NCBI GenBank assembly: GCA_902522385.1
Contig: CABYVK010000012.1
Span: 1-39,691, forward strand
Length of the DNA stretch: 39,691 nucleotides
From: an uncultured Pelagibacteraceae bacterium
Lineage (GTDB): Bacteria > Pseudomonadota > Alphaproteobacteria > Pelagibacterales > Pelagibacteraceae
Direction: 5' to 3'
Numbering within the stretch: the first letter of the stretch is position 1; every line of letters begins with the position of its first letter. The notes under the pieces are model-generated. The model had not been told where the DNA came from. It searched no databases and was given only the letters and a program-made list of their open reading frames with translations. The translations under genes and the position numbers were made by a program. Shown piece by piece: positions 7,937 to 15,546 of the stretch.

Positions 7937-8965
7937 ATGAAAAAAGTAACAATAATAAGTTTATTTGTTTCTTTAATAGTCTCATCTTTTGCTTATGCAA
8001 ATGAAGTAAATATCTTCAATGCAAGACATTACAAGGCAGATAATGAACTTTATAGCAAATTTACCAACAAAACTGGAATTAAAGTAAACCTGATTAATGG
8101 AAAGGCTAGTGCATTAGAAAAAAGAATGATTGAAGAAGGCACTGACTCTTCAGCTGATCTTTATATTACTGCTGATGCTGGAAGATGTGGAGCTTTCAAA
8201 GCTAAAGGAATGACACAAAGTGGCTTGGTGTCTCCAACAATTAAATCTTCTGTTCCAAAAAATTTTAGAACCACACACTGGGTAGGAGTAGCAAAAAGAG
8301 CAAGAATAATTTATTACTCACCAGAAAGAGTTAGTGGTGCTGAATTATCAGGATTAACATACGAAGGTCTAGCTGATCCAAAATGGAAAGGTAGATTAGT
8401 AATTAGAAAATCAAGTAACATTTATAACAAGTCACTTGTAGCCTCATTAATTGAGAATAATGGAAAAAAAGCTGCTGCTGAATGGTCTAAAGGAGTTGTT
8501 TCTAACATGGCAAGAACACCAAAAGGAAACGATAGAGCTCAAATTATGGCAGTTGCAGCTGGAGAAGCTGATATTGCTGTAGCAAATACTTATTACTTAG
8601 CACTTATGCTATCTGGTAATAAAGGAGCAGAACAACAAGCGGCTGCTAAGAAAGTTAAGGCATTTTTTCCTAATCAAAATGATAGAGGAACACACATGAA
8701 TATTAGTTGTGCAGCTTTAGTAAAAGGAGCTCCTAATAAGGCAAATGCTATCGCTCTTGTTGACTTTCTATTATCACCAGAGGCTCAGGAACATTTTACA
8801 AATAATACTTTTGAGTTTCCAATGATAGCTGGGGTATCGCCAAATCCATTAGTAGTGAATAATTTAGGATTAGATTTTAAACAAGATTTAACAACTAAAG
8901 TTTCAAGCTATGGAAAAAATCAAGCTGCTGCATTAGAGGTAATGACAGCTGCTGGATGGAAGTAA
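7937..8965 (+). CDS. sfuA: Fe(III) ABC transporter periplasmic binding protein
   Basis: The 342-residue protein has a Sec signal peptide (residues 1-21, MKKVTIISLF then a hydrophobic core ending AYA) and the FbpA/FutA/SfuA fold: VNIFNARHYKAD at the mature N-terminus, LYITADAGRC, VGVAKRARIIYYSPERV, GLADPKWKGRLVIR and the NTYYLALM segment whose paired tyrosines bind ferric iron in FbpA relatives. It captures Fe3+ in the periplasm for the permease/ATPase encoded downstream. The SD-like AGGA precedes the ATG at 7937. Two Fur-like palindromes lie immediately upstream, so iron repression is expected. Product confidence is high; the symbol follows Pelagibacter/Serratia usage. Confidence 0.93.
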   Translation: MKKVTIISLFVSLIVSSFAYANEVNIFNARHYKADNELYSKFTNKTGIKVNLINGKASALEKRMIEEGTDSSADLYITADAGRCGAFKAKGMTQSGLVSPTIKSSVPKNFRTTHWVGVAKRARIIYYSPERVSGAELSGLTYEGLADPKWKGRLVIRKSSNIYNKSLVASLIENNGKKAAAEWSKGVVSNMARTPKGNDRAQIMAVAAGEADIAVANTYYLALMLSGNKGAEQQAAAKKVKAFFPNQNDRGTHMNISCAALVKGAPNKANAIALVDFLLSPEAQEHFTNNTFEFPMIAGVSPNPLVVNNLGLDFKQDLTTKVSSYGKNQAAALEVMTAAGWK

Positions 8966-8972
8966 GGAACAA

Positions 8973-9167
8973 GTGAGAAAGAATTTATTTAATTTTAATT
9001 TAAACATTTCTTCAGACAATAATGGTTCTCCAGACGGTCAGATAACTTGTGAGCCATGCTTGTCACAATGTGAAAAAATTAAAAAAAAAATAAATAATAG
9101 AAAATTATCTGAGATCGAAAATGAAGATATTGATCGTGTCATTAATGTTTTTGATTTAAAAAGTTAA
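8973..9167 (+). CDS. Small Cys-containing protein in the iron operon
   Basis: A 64-codon frame starting with GTG at 8973, preceded by TAAGGAAC, a good Shine-Dalgarno match 5-8 nt upstream. The protein is hydrophilic, has no signal peptide, and carries CEPCLSQC (residues 26-33), a CxxCx3C pattern, followed by a Lys-rich stretch and an acidic C-terminal half (SEIENEDIDRVINVFDL). I do not recognise a family. Its position 7 nt after the iron-binding protein gene and before the permease suggests a role in iron handling or regulation, but no function can be assigned. That it is translated is supported only by the RBS, tight spacing and sensible composition. Confidence 0.62.
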   Translation: MRKNLFNFNLNISSDNNGSPDGQITCEPCLSQCEKIKKKINNRKLSEIENEDIDRVINVFDLKS

Positions 9168-9175
9168 TTTTCAAA

Positions 9176-9226
9176 AAGTGAACATAACTCAATAGTTATT
9201 TACCCTACTATTGATTATGTTCACTT
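9176..9226 (+). terminator. Long intercistronic hairpin between the binding-protein and permease genes
   Basis: A 19-bp stem with a single bulged C: left arm 9176-9195 (AAGTGAACATAAC then TCAATAG), loop of 12 nt, right arm 9208-9226 (CTATTGATTATGTTCACTT). It is not followed by a U-run on the plus strand, so it is better read as an mRNA-stabilising or processing hairpin, or a leaky terminator, that keeps binding-protein mRNA above permease mRNA. It ends 16 nt before the permease ATG. Confidence 0.65.
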
Positions 9227-9242
9227 GAACAAAAGGGTAAAA

Positions 9243-10871
9243 ATGTATTTAAAAAAAATTAATTTTTGGTTTTTAAGCTCTTTATTGGTGTCAATTTTTG
9301 TAGCTATACCAATTGTTACTGTATTTACTAGTTTTTTTGAAGATACATCAAATTATTATCAAATTCTAAAAGATACCTTTTTATTTGAATACATTTTTAA
9401 TTCACTAGTTTTGCTAATTAGTGTTTTAGTTTTAACTTTTTTAATTGGAACCAGTACGGCTTATTTAGTATCTTTTTATAAATTTCCCTTTAGTAATTTT
9501 TTTAAATGGGCACTTATATTATCTTTTGCTGTACCTCCTTATATTTATGCATATTCATTGACAGCTTTCTTTGAAAATTATGGAACTTTATATTCGATAT
9601 TGAAAAATCTATTTGGAGAGGCGAATTATAATCAAAGCATTCCAAAGTTTGATGGTCTAATAGGAGCTGTACTTTCACTATCTTTTTCACTATTTGCTTA
9701 TGTTTATATTCTCTCCAGAGCATCATTCCAGTATCAATCCCAAAATTTAATTGATTTAGGTAGAAATTTAGGATTTTCAAAAGCAAAATCCTTTTATTCG
9801 TTGATTTTACCTGCCGCTAGACCAGCAATTGTTGCAGGCCTTTCTCTAGTTGCAATGGAAACTTTAGCTGAATTTGGGGCAGTTGATTTCTTTTCTATAA
9901 ATACTCTAACAACGGGTATTTATAATTCTTGGATTACATTTGATGACTTAGCTTTCTCAAACAGGATATCTTTTTTTCTTCTTTTATTCATTTTTGCAAT
10001 ATTTATTTTAGAAAATTTATCTAGAAAGAAGGCAAGATACCATGCTAATACTAAAGGAGGATTTAAACAAAAAGAGAAAATCCAACTATCAGGAATTAAA
10101 GCATTTTTTGCATTTTCAATTTGTTTCTTAGTTTTTTTCCTAAGTTTTTTATTTCCACTAAGTCAAATGCTTTATTGGACATTAAAATTTCCTGAAAATC
10201 TTTTTGATATTCCAGTAGTAACTTTAACATTAAACACCTTGTACTTGGTGTTGTTATCAAGCTTAGTTTTAATAATTTTTTCTTTAATTTCTAATTATGG
10301 AAATAGAGTTTCTAAAAATAAAACTTTAAACGCTTTATCTACTTTATCTATTTCTGGTTATGCAATTCCAGGAGTAATTTTAGCAGTGGCATTTATAACT
10401 TTTATTGCTTGGTTTGATGACAATGTTGTAAAAGCATTTGGTTTTTTATCTATTAAAAAAATTTTTATTGGTTCTATTCTAGGACTTGTCCTAGTTTATT
10501 TTGTAAGATTCTACTCTTTAGCTTTTAACGGAATAAAATCTGGTTATGAAAAAATAAATATTTCTGTTGATGAAAGTTCATATTTACTTGGTTACTCTAA
10601 AAAGAAAACTTTTATGAATATTCATTTACCTTTCTTAAGAAATTCTCTTTTATTTGTTGGAATACTAATTTCTTTAGAAATAATAAGAGAATTGCCAATC
10701 ACTTTGATTTTAAGACCTTTCAATTTTGAAACATTTGCAACCACAGCTTATATATCTGCTTCAGAAGACTTATTAGAAGCTGCAGCTGTTCCTTCATTAT
10801 TTTTAATTTTGATTGCAACTCTATTTATAATGCTTACATCTAAATATATATTGAGGGAAAATGAGCGATAG
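9243..10871 (+). CDS. sfuB: Fe(III) ABC transporter permease (fused, two-domain)
   Basis: A 542-residue, strongly hydrophobic protein with about 12 membrane segments in two BPD_transp_1 halves, as in FbpB/SfuB. Each half carries a cytoplasmic EAA-type loop: LGRNLGFSKAKSFYSLILPAARPAIVAGL in the first (quoted here as one run: ARPAIVAGLSLVAMETLAEF and neighbours) and LGYSKKKTFMNIHLPFLRN in the second. The frame is open from a TTG at 9225, but that codon lies inside a hairpin; the ATG at 9243, preceded by AGGG at 9234-9237, is the better start. It moves Fe3+ delivered by the upstream binding protein. The stop overlaps the ATPase start by 11 nt. Confidence 0.92.
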   Translation: MYLKKINFWFLSSLLVSIFVAIPIVTVFTSFFEDTSNYYQILKDTFLFEYIFNSLVLLISVLVLTFLIGTSTAYLVSFYKFPFSNFFKWALILSFAVPPYIYAYSLTAFFENYGTLYSILKNLFGEANYNQSIPKFDGLIGAVLSLSFSLFAYVYILSRASFQYQSQNLIDLGRNLGFSKAKSFYSLILPAARPAIVAGLSLVAMETLAEFGAVDFFSINTLTTGIYNSWITFDDLAFSNRISFFLLLFIFAIFILENLSRKKARYHANTKGGFKQKEKIQLSGIKAFFAFSICFLVFFLSFLFPLSQMLYWTLKFPENLFDIPVVTLTLNTLYLVLLSSLVLIIFSLISNYGNRVSKNKTLNALSTLSISGYAIPGVILAVAFITFIAWFDDNVVKAFGFLSIKKIFIGSILGLVLVYFVRFYSLAFNGIKSGYEKINISVDESSYLLGYSKKKTFMNIHLPFLRNSLLFVGILISLEIIRELPITLILRPFNFETFATTAYISASEDLLEAAAVPSLFLILIATLFIMLTSKYILRENER

Positions 10872-11922
10872 TTTTTTAGAGATTAAAAATGTTGATTTCA
10901 CTATAGGTGGAAAGATTAAAGTCAAGAATGCATCTTTTCTGATTGAAAAAGAAGGGGATACTTTGTGTATTCTTGGTCCTTCAGGAATTGGAAAAACTAC
11001 AATACTTAGAACTATAGCTGGTTTAGAAAAAATTGATAAAGGTTCAATTAAGTTAAATGGAAAATTGTTATCGTCTAAAGATAAAAATGTAGAACCTGAA
11101 GATAGAAACATATCTTTAGCTTTTCAGGACAACAGTTTATTTCCTCATTACACAGTCGAAAAAAATATTTTATTAGGCGCTGAGAGAAATAAAGGAAAAA
11201 GAAAGAAAAAACTTAGTTTTAAGGAGATTATAGATTTTCTTGATATAGAAAAAATATTACCAAAATTTCCTCATGAAATTAGCGCGGGGGAGGCGCAAAG
11301 AGCTTCACTTGCAAGATCGTTATTAACTCAACCTGATCTTTTGCTCTTAGATGAACCGCTATCTAATGTAGACCAAAGTTTTAAAGAAGAAATTCAAGTA
11401 AGATTAAAAAAATTATTAAGTAAATTAAAAATTACAACAATAATTGTTACTCATGACTCCTACGAAGCTTTTTATCTTGGTAACAAATGTGCAATTGTAT
11501 TAGATGGGCAAATTAAGCAGTTTGATGATCCTTATAATGTTTATCATTTTCCAAACTCAGTCGAAGTAGTAAATTTTTTAAATCGTGGAATTTTAATTCC
11601 AGCAAAAGTAACGGGAGAAAATTCACTAGAAAATGATGATCTTGGAACAATTAAAGGTAATTTTATTAAGCATTATCCAAAAGGTTCAAATGTGCAATTA
11701 TTATTACAACCAGAGGATCTTGAGCATGACGATAAAAGTAATCTAAAGCTAGAAGTAGTAGATCGAAAATTTAGAGGAACAAACTTTATCTATACTTTAA
11801 AAACCAATAGCGATTTATTAATTCCAGTTTTTGTTCATTCCCACCACGAACATCAACATGAAGCTGACGAAAAGTTTGGAATTAAAAGACCGATTAATAT
11901 TGATCACATAGTTTGTTTTTAA
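10861..11922 (+). CDS. sfuC: Fe(III) ABC transporter ATP-binding protein
   Basis: The 353-residue ATPase has Walker A GPSGIGKT (39-46), an aromatic-containing Q-loop region LAFQDNSLFPH, a signature SAGEAQRASLARSLL (141-155) in which the usual SGGQQ is SAGEAQ, Walker B LLLLDEPLSNVD (160-171) and the switch histidine in VTHD (198). A C-terminal TOBE-like domain from about 240 is typical of ferric and sulfate importers. The last segment is His-rich (HSHHEHQHEADE). It overlaps the permease gene by 11 nt and drives iron uptake at the cytoplasmic face. The azlC gene starts 12 nt downstream. Confidence 0.93.
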   Translation: MSDSFLEIKNVDFTIGGKIKVKNASFLIEKEGDTLCILGPSGIGKTTILRTIAGLEKIDKGSIKLNGKLLSSKDKNVEPEDRNISLAFQDNSLFPHYTVEKNILLGAERNKGKRKKKLSFKEIIDFLDIEKILPKFPHEISAGEAQRASLARSLLTQPDLLLLDEPLSNVDQSFKEEIQVRLKKLLSKLKITTIIVTHDSYEAFYLGNKCAIVLDGQIKQFDDPYNVYHFPNSVEVVNFLNRGILIPAKVTGENSLENDDLGTIKGNFIKHYPKGSNVQLLLQPEDLEHDDKSNLKLEVVDRKFRGTNFIYTLKTNSDLLIPVFVHSHHEHQHEADEKFGIKRPINIDHIVCF

Positions 11923-11934
11923 TAAAACAAGCAA

Positions 11935-12621
11935 ATGCTTAGTAAAAAACAATTATTCACTAGAGGTATGCTGGATATTTCTCCACATATGCTTTCAGTA
12001 ATTCCATTTGGAATAATTTGTGGAGCAATCGGTGTTGAACTTGGATTTCATCCATATTTAGTTTATGCAATGTCCTTCATAATTTTTGGTGGAGCTTCAC
12101 AGATAGTATTTTTACAATTGTTATCAGGGGGTGCATCTAGTTTGGTTGCCGTTGCCTCTGTTGGAATTATAAATTCCAGACATTTATTATATGGAGCAGT
12201 TTTATCTGAATATTTAGAAAAATTATCTTTTATAAAAAAATTATTAATTTCTTATGTTGTTGTAGATCAAGGATTTGCTGAGTCTAATAAATTTTTCAAA
12301 AAAAATAGAAGTGAAGAATTTTTACATTATCATTTAATTGGTACAGGTTGCACAATGTGGGTTTGTTGGCAAATTGCAACCTTATCAGGTATTGTTTTAG
12401 GTTCATTTGTTCCAGAAGAACTTGGGTTAAAATTTGCAATACCTTTAACTTTTATAGCTATTGTTGTTCAGGATTTAAAAAAATTAGATCATGTAATTGT
12501 AATGATTACTTGTGGTTTAAGTTCACTGTTATTTTTTGAGGCTCCATTTAAATCTTACATAATTATTTCTCCAGTAATTGCTTTATTTGTAGCAGCGCTG
12601 CTATTGAGGTTAAAAAAATGA
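11935..12621 (+). CDS. azlC: AzlC-family branched-chain amino acid permease subunit
   Basis: A 228-residue membrane protein with the AzlC layout: an N-terminal GMLDISPHMLSVIPFGIICGAIG segment split by a helix, GGASQIVFLQLLSGGAS (about 54-70), and NSRHLLYGAVLSEYL (about 85-99), followed by further membrane spans. AzlCD pairs export or transport branched-chain amino acids. It follows the iron ATPase by 12 nt, so read-through from the iron operon is possible, and overlaps azlD by 4 nt (ATGA). Substrate is inferred from the family only. Confidence 0.88.
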   Translation: MLSKKQLFTRGMLDISPHMLSVIPFGIICGAIGVELGFHPYLVYAMSFIIFGGASQIVFLQLLSGGASSLVAVASVGIINSRHLLYGAVLSEYLEKLSFIKKLLISYVVVDQGFAESNKFFKKNRSEEFLHYHLIGTGCTMWVCWQIATLSGIVLGSFVPEELGLKFAIPLTFIAIVVQDLKKLDHVIVMITCGLSSLLFFEAPFKSYIIISPVIALFVAALLLRLKK

Positions 12622-12935
12622 CTCTTACTACAATAATTTTTGCTGGAATATTAACTTACTTTACTAGAATGACTATGATCGCTCTAATAAGTAGAGATAT
12701 GTTGGGAGATAAAATTAAAGCAGTGTTAGAATATGTTCCTTCTGCAGTATTCCCAGCAATAATATTTCCAGGAATATTTATAAATGATTTTGGAACTTTT
12801 ATAGAAATGAATGATCCCAAAATTTTTGGAGCATTAGTTGCTGTAATTGTAGGTTATTTTTCAAAAAATATTATTGCAACAATTTCAGCTGGATTAGTTT
12901 CTTATTGGTTTTTAATATTTGTTGTCTTTAGTTAG
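12618..12935 (+). CDS. azlD: AzlD-family membrane protein
   Basis: A 105-residue protein with three to four membrane spans and the AzlD features TYFTRMTMIALISRDML near the start and LEYVPSAVFPAIIFPGIF around residues 36-53. It is the small partner of AzlC, and its ATG overlaps the azlC stop. The 3' end overlaps the convergent persulfide dioxygenase gene by 8 bp, leaving no room for a terminator. Confidence 0.87.
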   Translation: MTLTTIIFAGILTYFTRMTMIALISRDMLGDKIKAVLEYVPSAVFPAIIFPGIFINDFGTFIEMNDPKIFGALVAVIVGYFSKNIIATISAGLVSYWFLIFVVFS

Positions 12936-13611
12936 CACCTAACTTAATATTTCTACTTACATTAATATCTATTAATTTTGGTTTTGCTAAATTAAGATTT
13001 GACATAAGATCAACATATTCATCAACATTTTTAACCTGCAATCTTGGGTTAAATTTTTTTTCATTACCAATGGTACTAGATTCTTTGCCGTTATAATCAT
13101 GACCAGGATACAAAATGGTGTCCTCAGGTAATTTTAACAATCTATTAAAGATTGAATTATAAGCATCTTTTGAGCTACCATTTTGAAAATCTGTTCTACC
13201 AGTGCCATTAATTAAAAGAGTATCTCCTGAAAATAAATAGTTATTCATCAAGAAACTATAGCTGTCAGAAGTATGACCAGGTGTGTACATCGCTTTAATT
13301 TCTATTTGGTCAATTTTTATAATTTCATCATCTTTTACTTTAATTTCTACAGTATCAGCAGGGGTGTGTTCCCCCATTAGCGTTGAGCAATTTGTTGCTT
13401 GCTTGAGTTTACTTGCACCAGTTACATGGTCAGCATGAATATGAGTATCTATTACCTTAACTAATTTTAAATCTAATTCGTTTAGTAGCCTAATATAGCT
13501 TTCAACATTTTCTATAACTGGATCAATTATTATAGCTTCTCGGCCTTTACCAGATGCAATTATGTAAGTGTAAGTTGATGATTTCGTGTCAAAAACTTGC
13601 TTAAAGATCAT
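12928..13611 (-). CDS. ETHE1-type persulfide dioxygenase (metallo-beta-lactamase fold)
   Basis: The 227-residue protein has the MBL metal motif THIHADH (56-62), further His113 in YTPGHTSDSYSF, Asp130 in LFSGDTL and His171 in LYPGHDYNG. The GTGRTDFQNGS block (136-146) and the late KKFNPRL motif are characteristic of ETHE1/persulfide dioxygenases rather than glyoxalase II. These mono-iron enzymes oxidise glutathione persulfide to sulfite. It is divergent from a cytochrome c gene that starts 55 nt away, suggesting a link to sulfur oxidation or redox metabolism. A generic hydroxyacylglutathione hydrolase is the less likely alternative. Confidence 0.85.
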   Translation of the reverse strand: MIFKQVFDTKSSTYTYIIASGKGREAIIIDPVIENVESYIRLLNELDLKLVKVIDTHIHADHVTGASKLKQATNCSTLMGEHTPADTVEIKVKDDEIIKIDQIEIKAMYTPGHTSDSYSFLMNNYLFSGDTLLINGTGRTDFQNGSSKDAYNSIFNRLLKLPEDTILYPGHDYNGKESSTIGNEKKFNPRLQVKNVDEYVDLMSNLNLAKPKLIDINVSRNIKLGAN

Positions 13612-13666
13612 GACTTAAAGTAACACATGTACTTGTTATAATAAATCAAATATCCATATCATCCAT
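13612..13666. promoter_or_regulatory. Divergent promoter region, persulfide dioxygenase / cytochrome c
   Basis: The 55-nt gap contains TATAAT at 13637-13642, a consensus -10 for the plus-strand cytochrome gene (start 13667). A CTTAAA at 13614-13619 sits at 17-bp spacing but is a poor -35. The arms TAACA and TGTTA flank the segment 13621-13638 and form a weak inverted repeat. Signals for the minus-strand gene were not resolved. Confidence 0.42.
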
Positions 13667-14101
13667 ATGTTTAAACAAATTTTATTTATTATTGTTTTTT
13701 TTACATTCACTTTTTCAAATATAGTAAGTGCCCACAATCATTTTCCCATAACTACTGATTCTAAACTCATGATTGAAAGAGGTAAAATTGCATATGAAAA
13801 AAATTGTGTTTCTTGTCATATGATTAATTTAGCTGGTGCTGAAAACTGGAAGGGTATGGATGAAGATGGGCATAGAAAAGCTCCTCCGTTAAACGGAACA
13901 GGTCATACTTGGCATCATGACGATAAAACTTTACATGCAATAATTAAATATGGATTAGCAAAATTAGTAAAAAATTATGAAGGAAAAATGATAGGATTTG
14001 AAGATCAATTATCTGATAAAGCAATTGATAGTATATTGGCTTATGTAAAGTCCTATTGGCCTATTGATAAATATGAATATCAAATTAATATGAGTAAGTA
14101 A
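13667..14101 (+). CDS. Periplasmic c-type cytochrome
   Basis: A 144-residue protein with a signal peptide (MFKQILFIIVFFTFTF then cleavage near SAH, residue 22). One haem site CVSCH is at 47-51, and Met108 in GKMIGFEDQLSD is the likely sixth ligand, followed by the C-terminal helix SILAYVKSYWP that packs on CVSCH in class I cytochromes. The mature domain carries several extra His (GTGHTWHHDD at 77-86). It would carry electrons in the periplasm. The next gene, a DUF4396 membrane protein, starts 2 nt after the stop, so the two are probably a functional pair. Confidence 0.88.
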   Translation: MFKQILFIIVFFTFTFSNIVSAHNHFPITTDSKLMIERGKIAYEKNCVSCHMINLAGAENWKGMDEDGHRKAPPLNGTGHTWHHDDKTLHAIIKYGLAKLVKNYEGKMIGFEDQLSDKAIDSILAYVKSYWPIDKYEYQINMSK

Positions 14102-14103
14102 TT

Positions 14104-14541
14104 ATGACAGCGACTACATTTCATTGGTCTTGTAGACATACCTGGAAAAGAAGCGCAAAAAATACAGCCTGGTGTGTACTTGGTTGTGCAATTGGAGATT
14201 TTGGAACAATATTATTTTTTCAATTAACACAAATTCCTTTTCCAGTTTTAGGAATAATGATTTTAGCAATCATTAACGGATTGATCACGAGTATTATTTT
14301 AGAAACAATAATTTTAATGACACAAAATTTTAATTTTGTTAACGCATTCAAAACAGCTTGTGGTATGAGTTTAATTTCAATGATTAGTATGGAAATCATG
14401 ATGAATTTAACTGACTATGTTTTAACTGGAGGCGCAATTTTAACATGGTGGGTGGTGCCAATAATGCTAATCGTAGGTTTTTTAACTCCTTGGCCTTATA
14501 ATTATTGGAGATTAAAAAAGTTTGGAATTGCTTGTCATTAA
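14104..14541 (+). CDS. DUF4396 family membrane protein
   Basis: A 145-residue protein with about four membrane spans. The pattern NTAWCVLGCAIGDFGTI (residues 19-35), the central SMEIMMNLTDYVLTGG and the final PWPYNYWRLKKFGIACH agree with DUF4396, whose members have a conserved G-C-x-x-G-D motif and a terminal His. The N-terminal HWSCRH could add metal ligands. No function is established; a metal or redox role is inferred from the cysteines and from the cytochrome c gene 2 nt upstream. It converges on cytochrome b561 with a 2-nt gap. Confidence 0.78.
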   Translation: MTATTFHWSCRHTWKRSAKNTAWCVLGCAIGDFGTILFFQLTQIPFPVLGIMILAIINGLITSIILETIILMTQNFNFVNAFKTACGMSLISMISMEIMMNLTDYVLTGGAILTWWVVPIMLIVGFLTPWPYNYWRLKKFGIACH

Positions 14542-14543
14542 GA

Positions 14544-15071
14544 TTAAAGAATTCTTTTTAATAAATTGTCCCCAAAAAATAGTTTATGAATAATAACAGC
14601 AGATATATGAAGTACTATTAAACCGATAAGGGTATAATTCGAAAGAATATGAATTTCATAAAACTGATCTGCTAAATCAAAATTTTCATTAATTTGAATT
14701 TCTCTAAACAATATTGTTAATGTTTCCCCATTAAACAATTTTTTTAATATTCCTGAAATTGTTATTGATAAAATAGCAATATATAAAAGCACATGGTTCA
14801 TTTTTGCCAAAAACCTCTGTCCTTTAAAAATACTTGGATTTAATTTTGGAGTTGGATTAAGTATATTATTTATTAATCTAATTATTATTATATAAAACAC
14901 AGTTAAACCTAACGTAACGTGTATATCTTCAATAGTTATTCTTTGATCACCAAAATCTAAATCAACTAGATAAAAACCCAAAGGTATTTGTATGAATAGA
15001 ATAGCTGCGCTGAGCCAATGTAACGCCTTTGAGATAATTCCATACTCTGTTAGGGTATTTGTTACATGCAT
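14544..15071 (-). CDS. Cytochrome b561 family protein
   Basis: A 175-residue four-helix membrane protein with the prokaryotic b561 pattern: KALHWLSAAILFIQIPLGF (15-33) with haem-ligand His18, IHVTLGLTVFYIIIIRL (about 49-65), NHVLLYIAILSITISG (about 91-106), and IHILSNYTLIGLIVLHISAVIIHK with further His near the end. It binds two b haems and moves electrons between quinol and acceptors in the membrane. Its start codon abuts, base for base, the start codon of the divergent cytochrome c'-like gene. The partner is unknown. Confidence 0.9.
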   Translation of the reverse strand: MHVTNTLTEYGIISKALHWLSAAILFIQIPLGFYLVDLDFGDQRITIEDIHVTLGLTVFYIIIIRLINNILNPTPKLNPSIFKGQRFLAKMNHVLLYIAILSITISGILKKLFNGETLTILFREIQINENFDLADQFYEIHILSNYTLIGLIVLHISAVIIHKLFFGDNLLKRIL

Positions 15072-15533
15072 AATTTATTTAATCACATAAAAAAATATAT
15101 TAAAATAATTTTATTCTCAATTTTAAGCCTATTTTTCGTCTCATCTAGTAATGCTGAGTTAACAGTTGAAGAAATTATTAAAAGTCGACAAGCATTATTT
15201 AGTAAAAACTATAGCACAGCTAAAAGGGTTCAAGCTTTCTCCTCAAAAGGAGACTTTGAAAAAGCAAAAAAACTAATGATAGAAATGAGTGAAAATTATA
15301 AAGTTTTAATAGATTTGTTTCCTGAAAATACTCAAGAAGGTTTTGACACTGAAGCTTTACTGACAATTTGGGATGAAAAAGAAGACTTCAATGCATTAAT
15401 GCAAAAAGCCTCTGATGATATGATAAAGCTTACATCTGTAATTGAAGATGCTGAAGATATAAGAGGTACTCTGAAACAATTTATGTGGAGTAATTGTAAG
15501 GCTTGTCACAGCAGGTACAGAGAAGAACATTAA
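15066..15533 (+). CDS. Class II-type cytochrome c (c'/c556-like)
   Basis: A 155-residue exported cytochrome. The signal peptide spans about 1-30 (HIKKYIKIILFSILSL, cleavage near SNA). The single haem motif CKACH is at the far C-terminus (144-148), the hallmark of class II cytochromes c with a four-helix bundle. The ATG at 15066 is the only Met able to include the signal peptide, and it overlaps the b561 start by 6 bp (ATGCAT palindrome). Electron exchange with the divergent b561 is plausible but inferred. The next gene starts 13 nt downstream. Confidence 0.85.
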   Translation: MHNLFNHIKKYIKIILFSILSLFFVSSSNAELTVEEIIKSRQALFSKNYSTAKRVQAFSSKGDFEKAKKLMIEMSENYKVLIDLFPENTQEGFDTEALLTIWDEKEDFNALMQKASDDMIKLTSVIEDAEDIRGTLKQFMWSNCKACHSRYREEH

Positions 15534-15546
15534 TTACTAAGTTAAA

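Noticed and set aside
9225..9242. TTG start giving a six-residue longer permease
   Set aside because: The codon lies in the right arm of the hairpin and has no SD; the ATG at 9243 has AGGG at good spacing.
13621..13638. TAACA/TGTTA inverted repeat as a regulator site
   Set aside because: Five-base arms around an AT-rich spacer overlapping the -10 are too weak to call in this composition.
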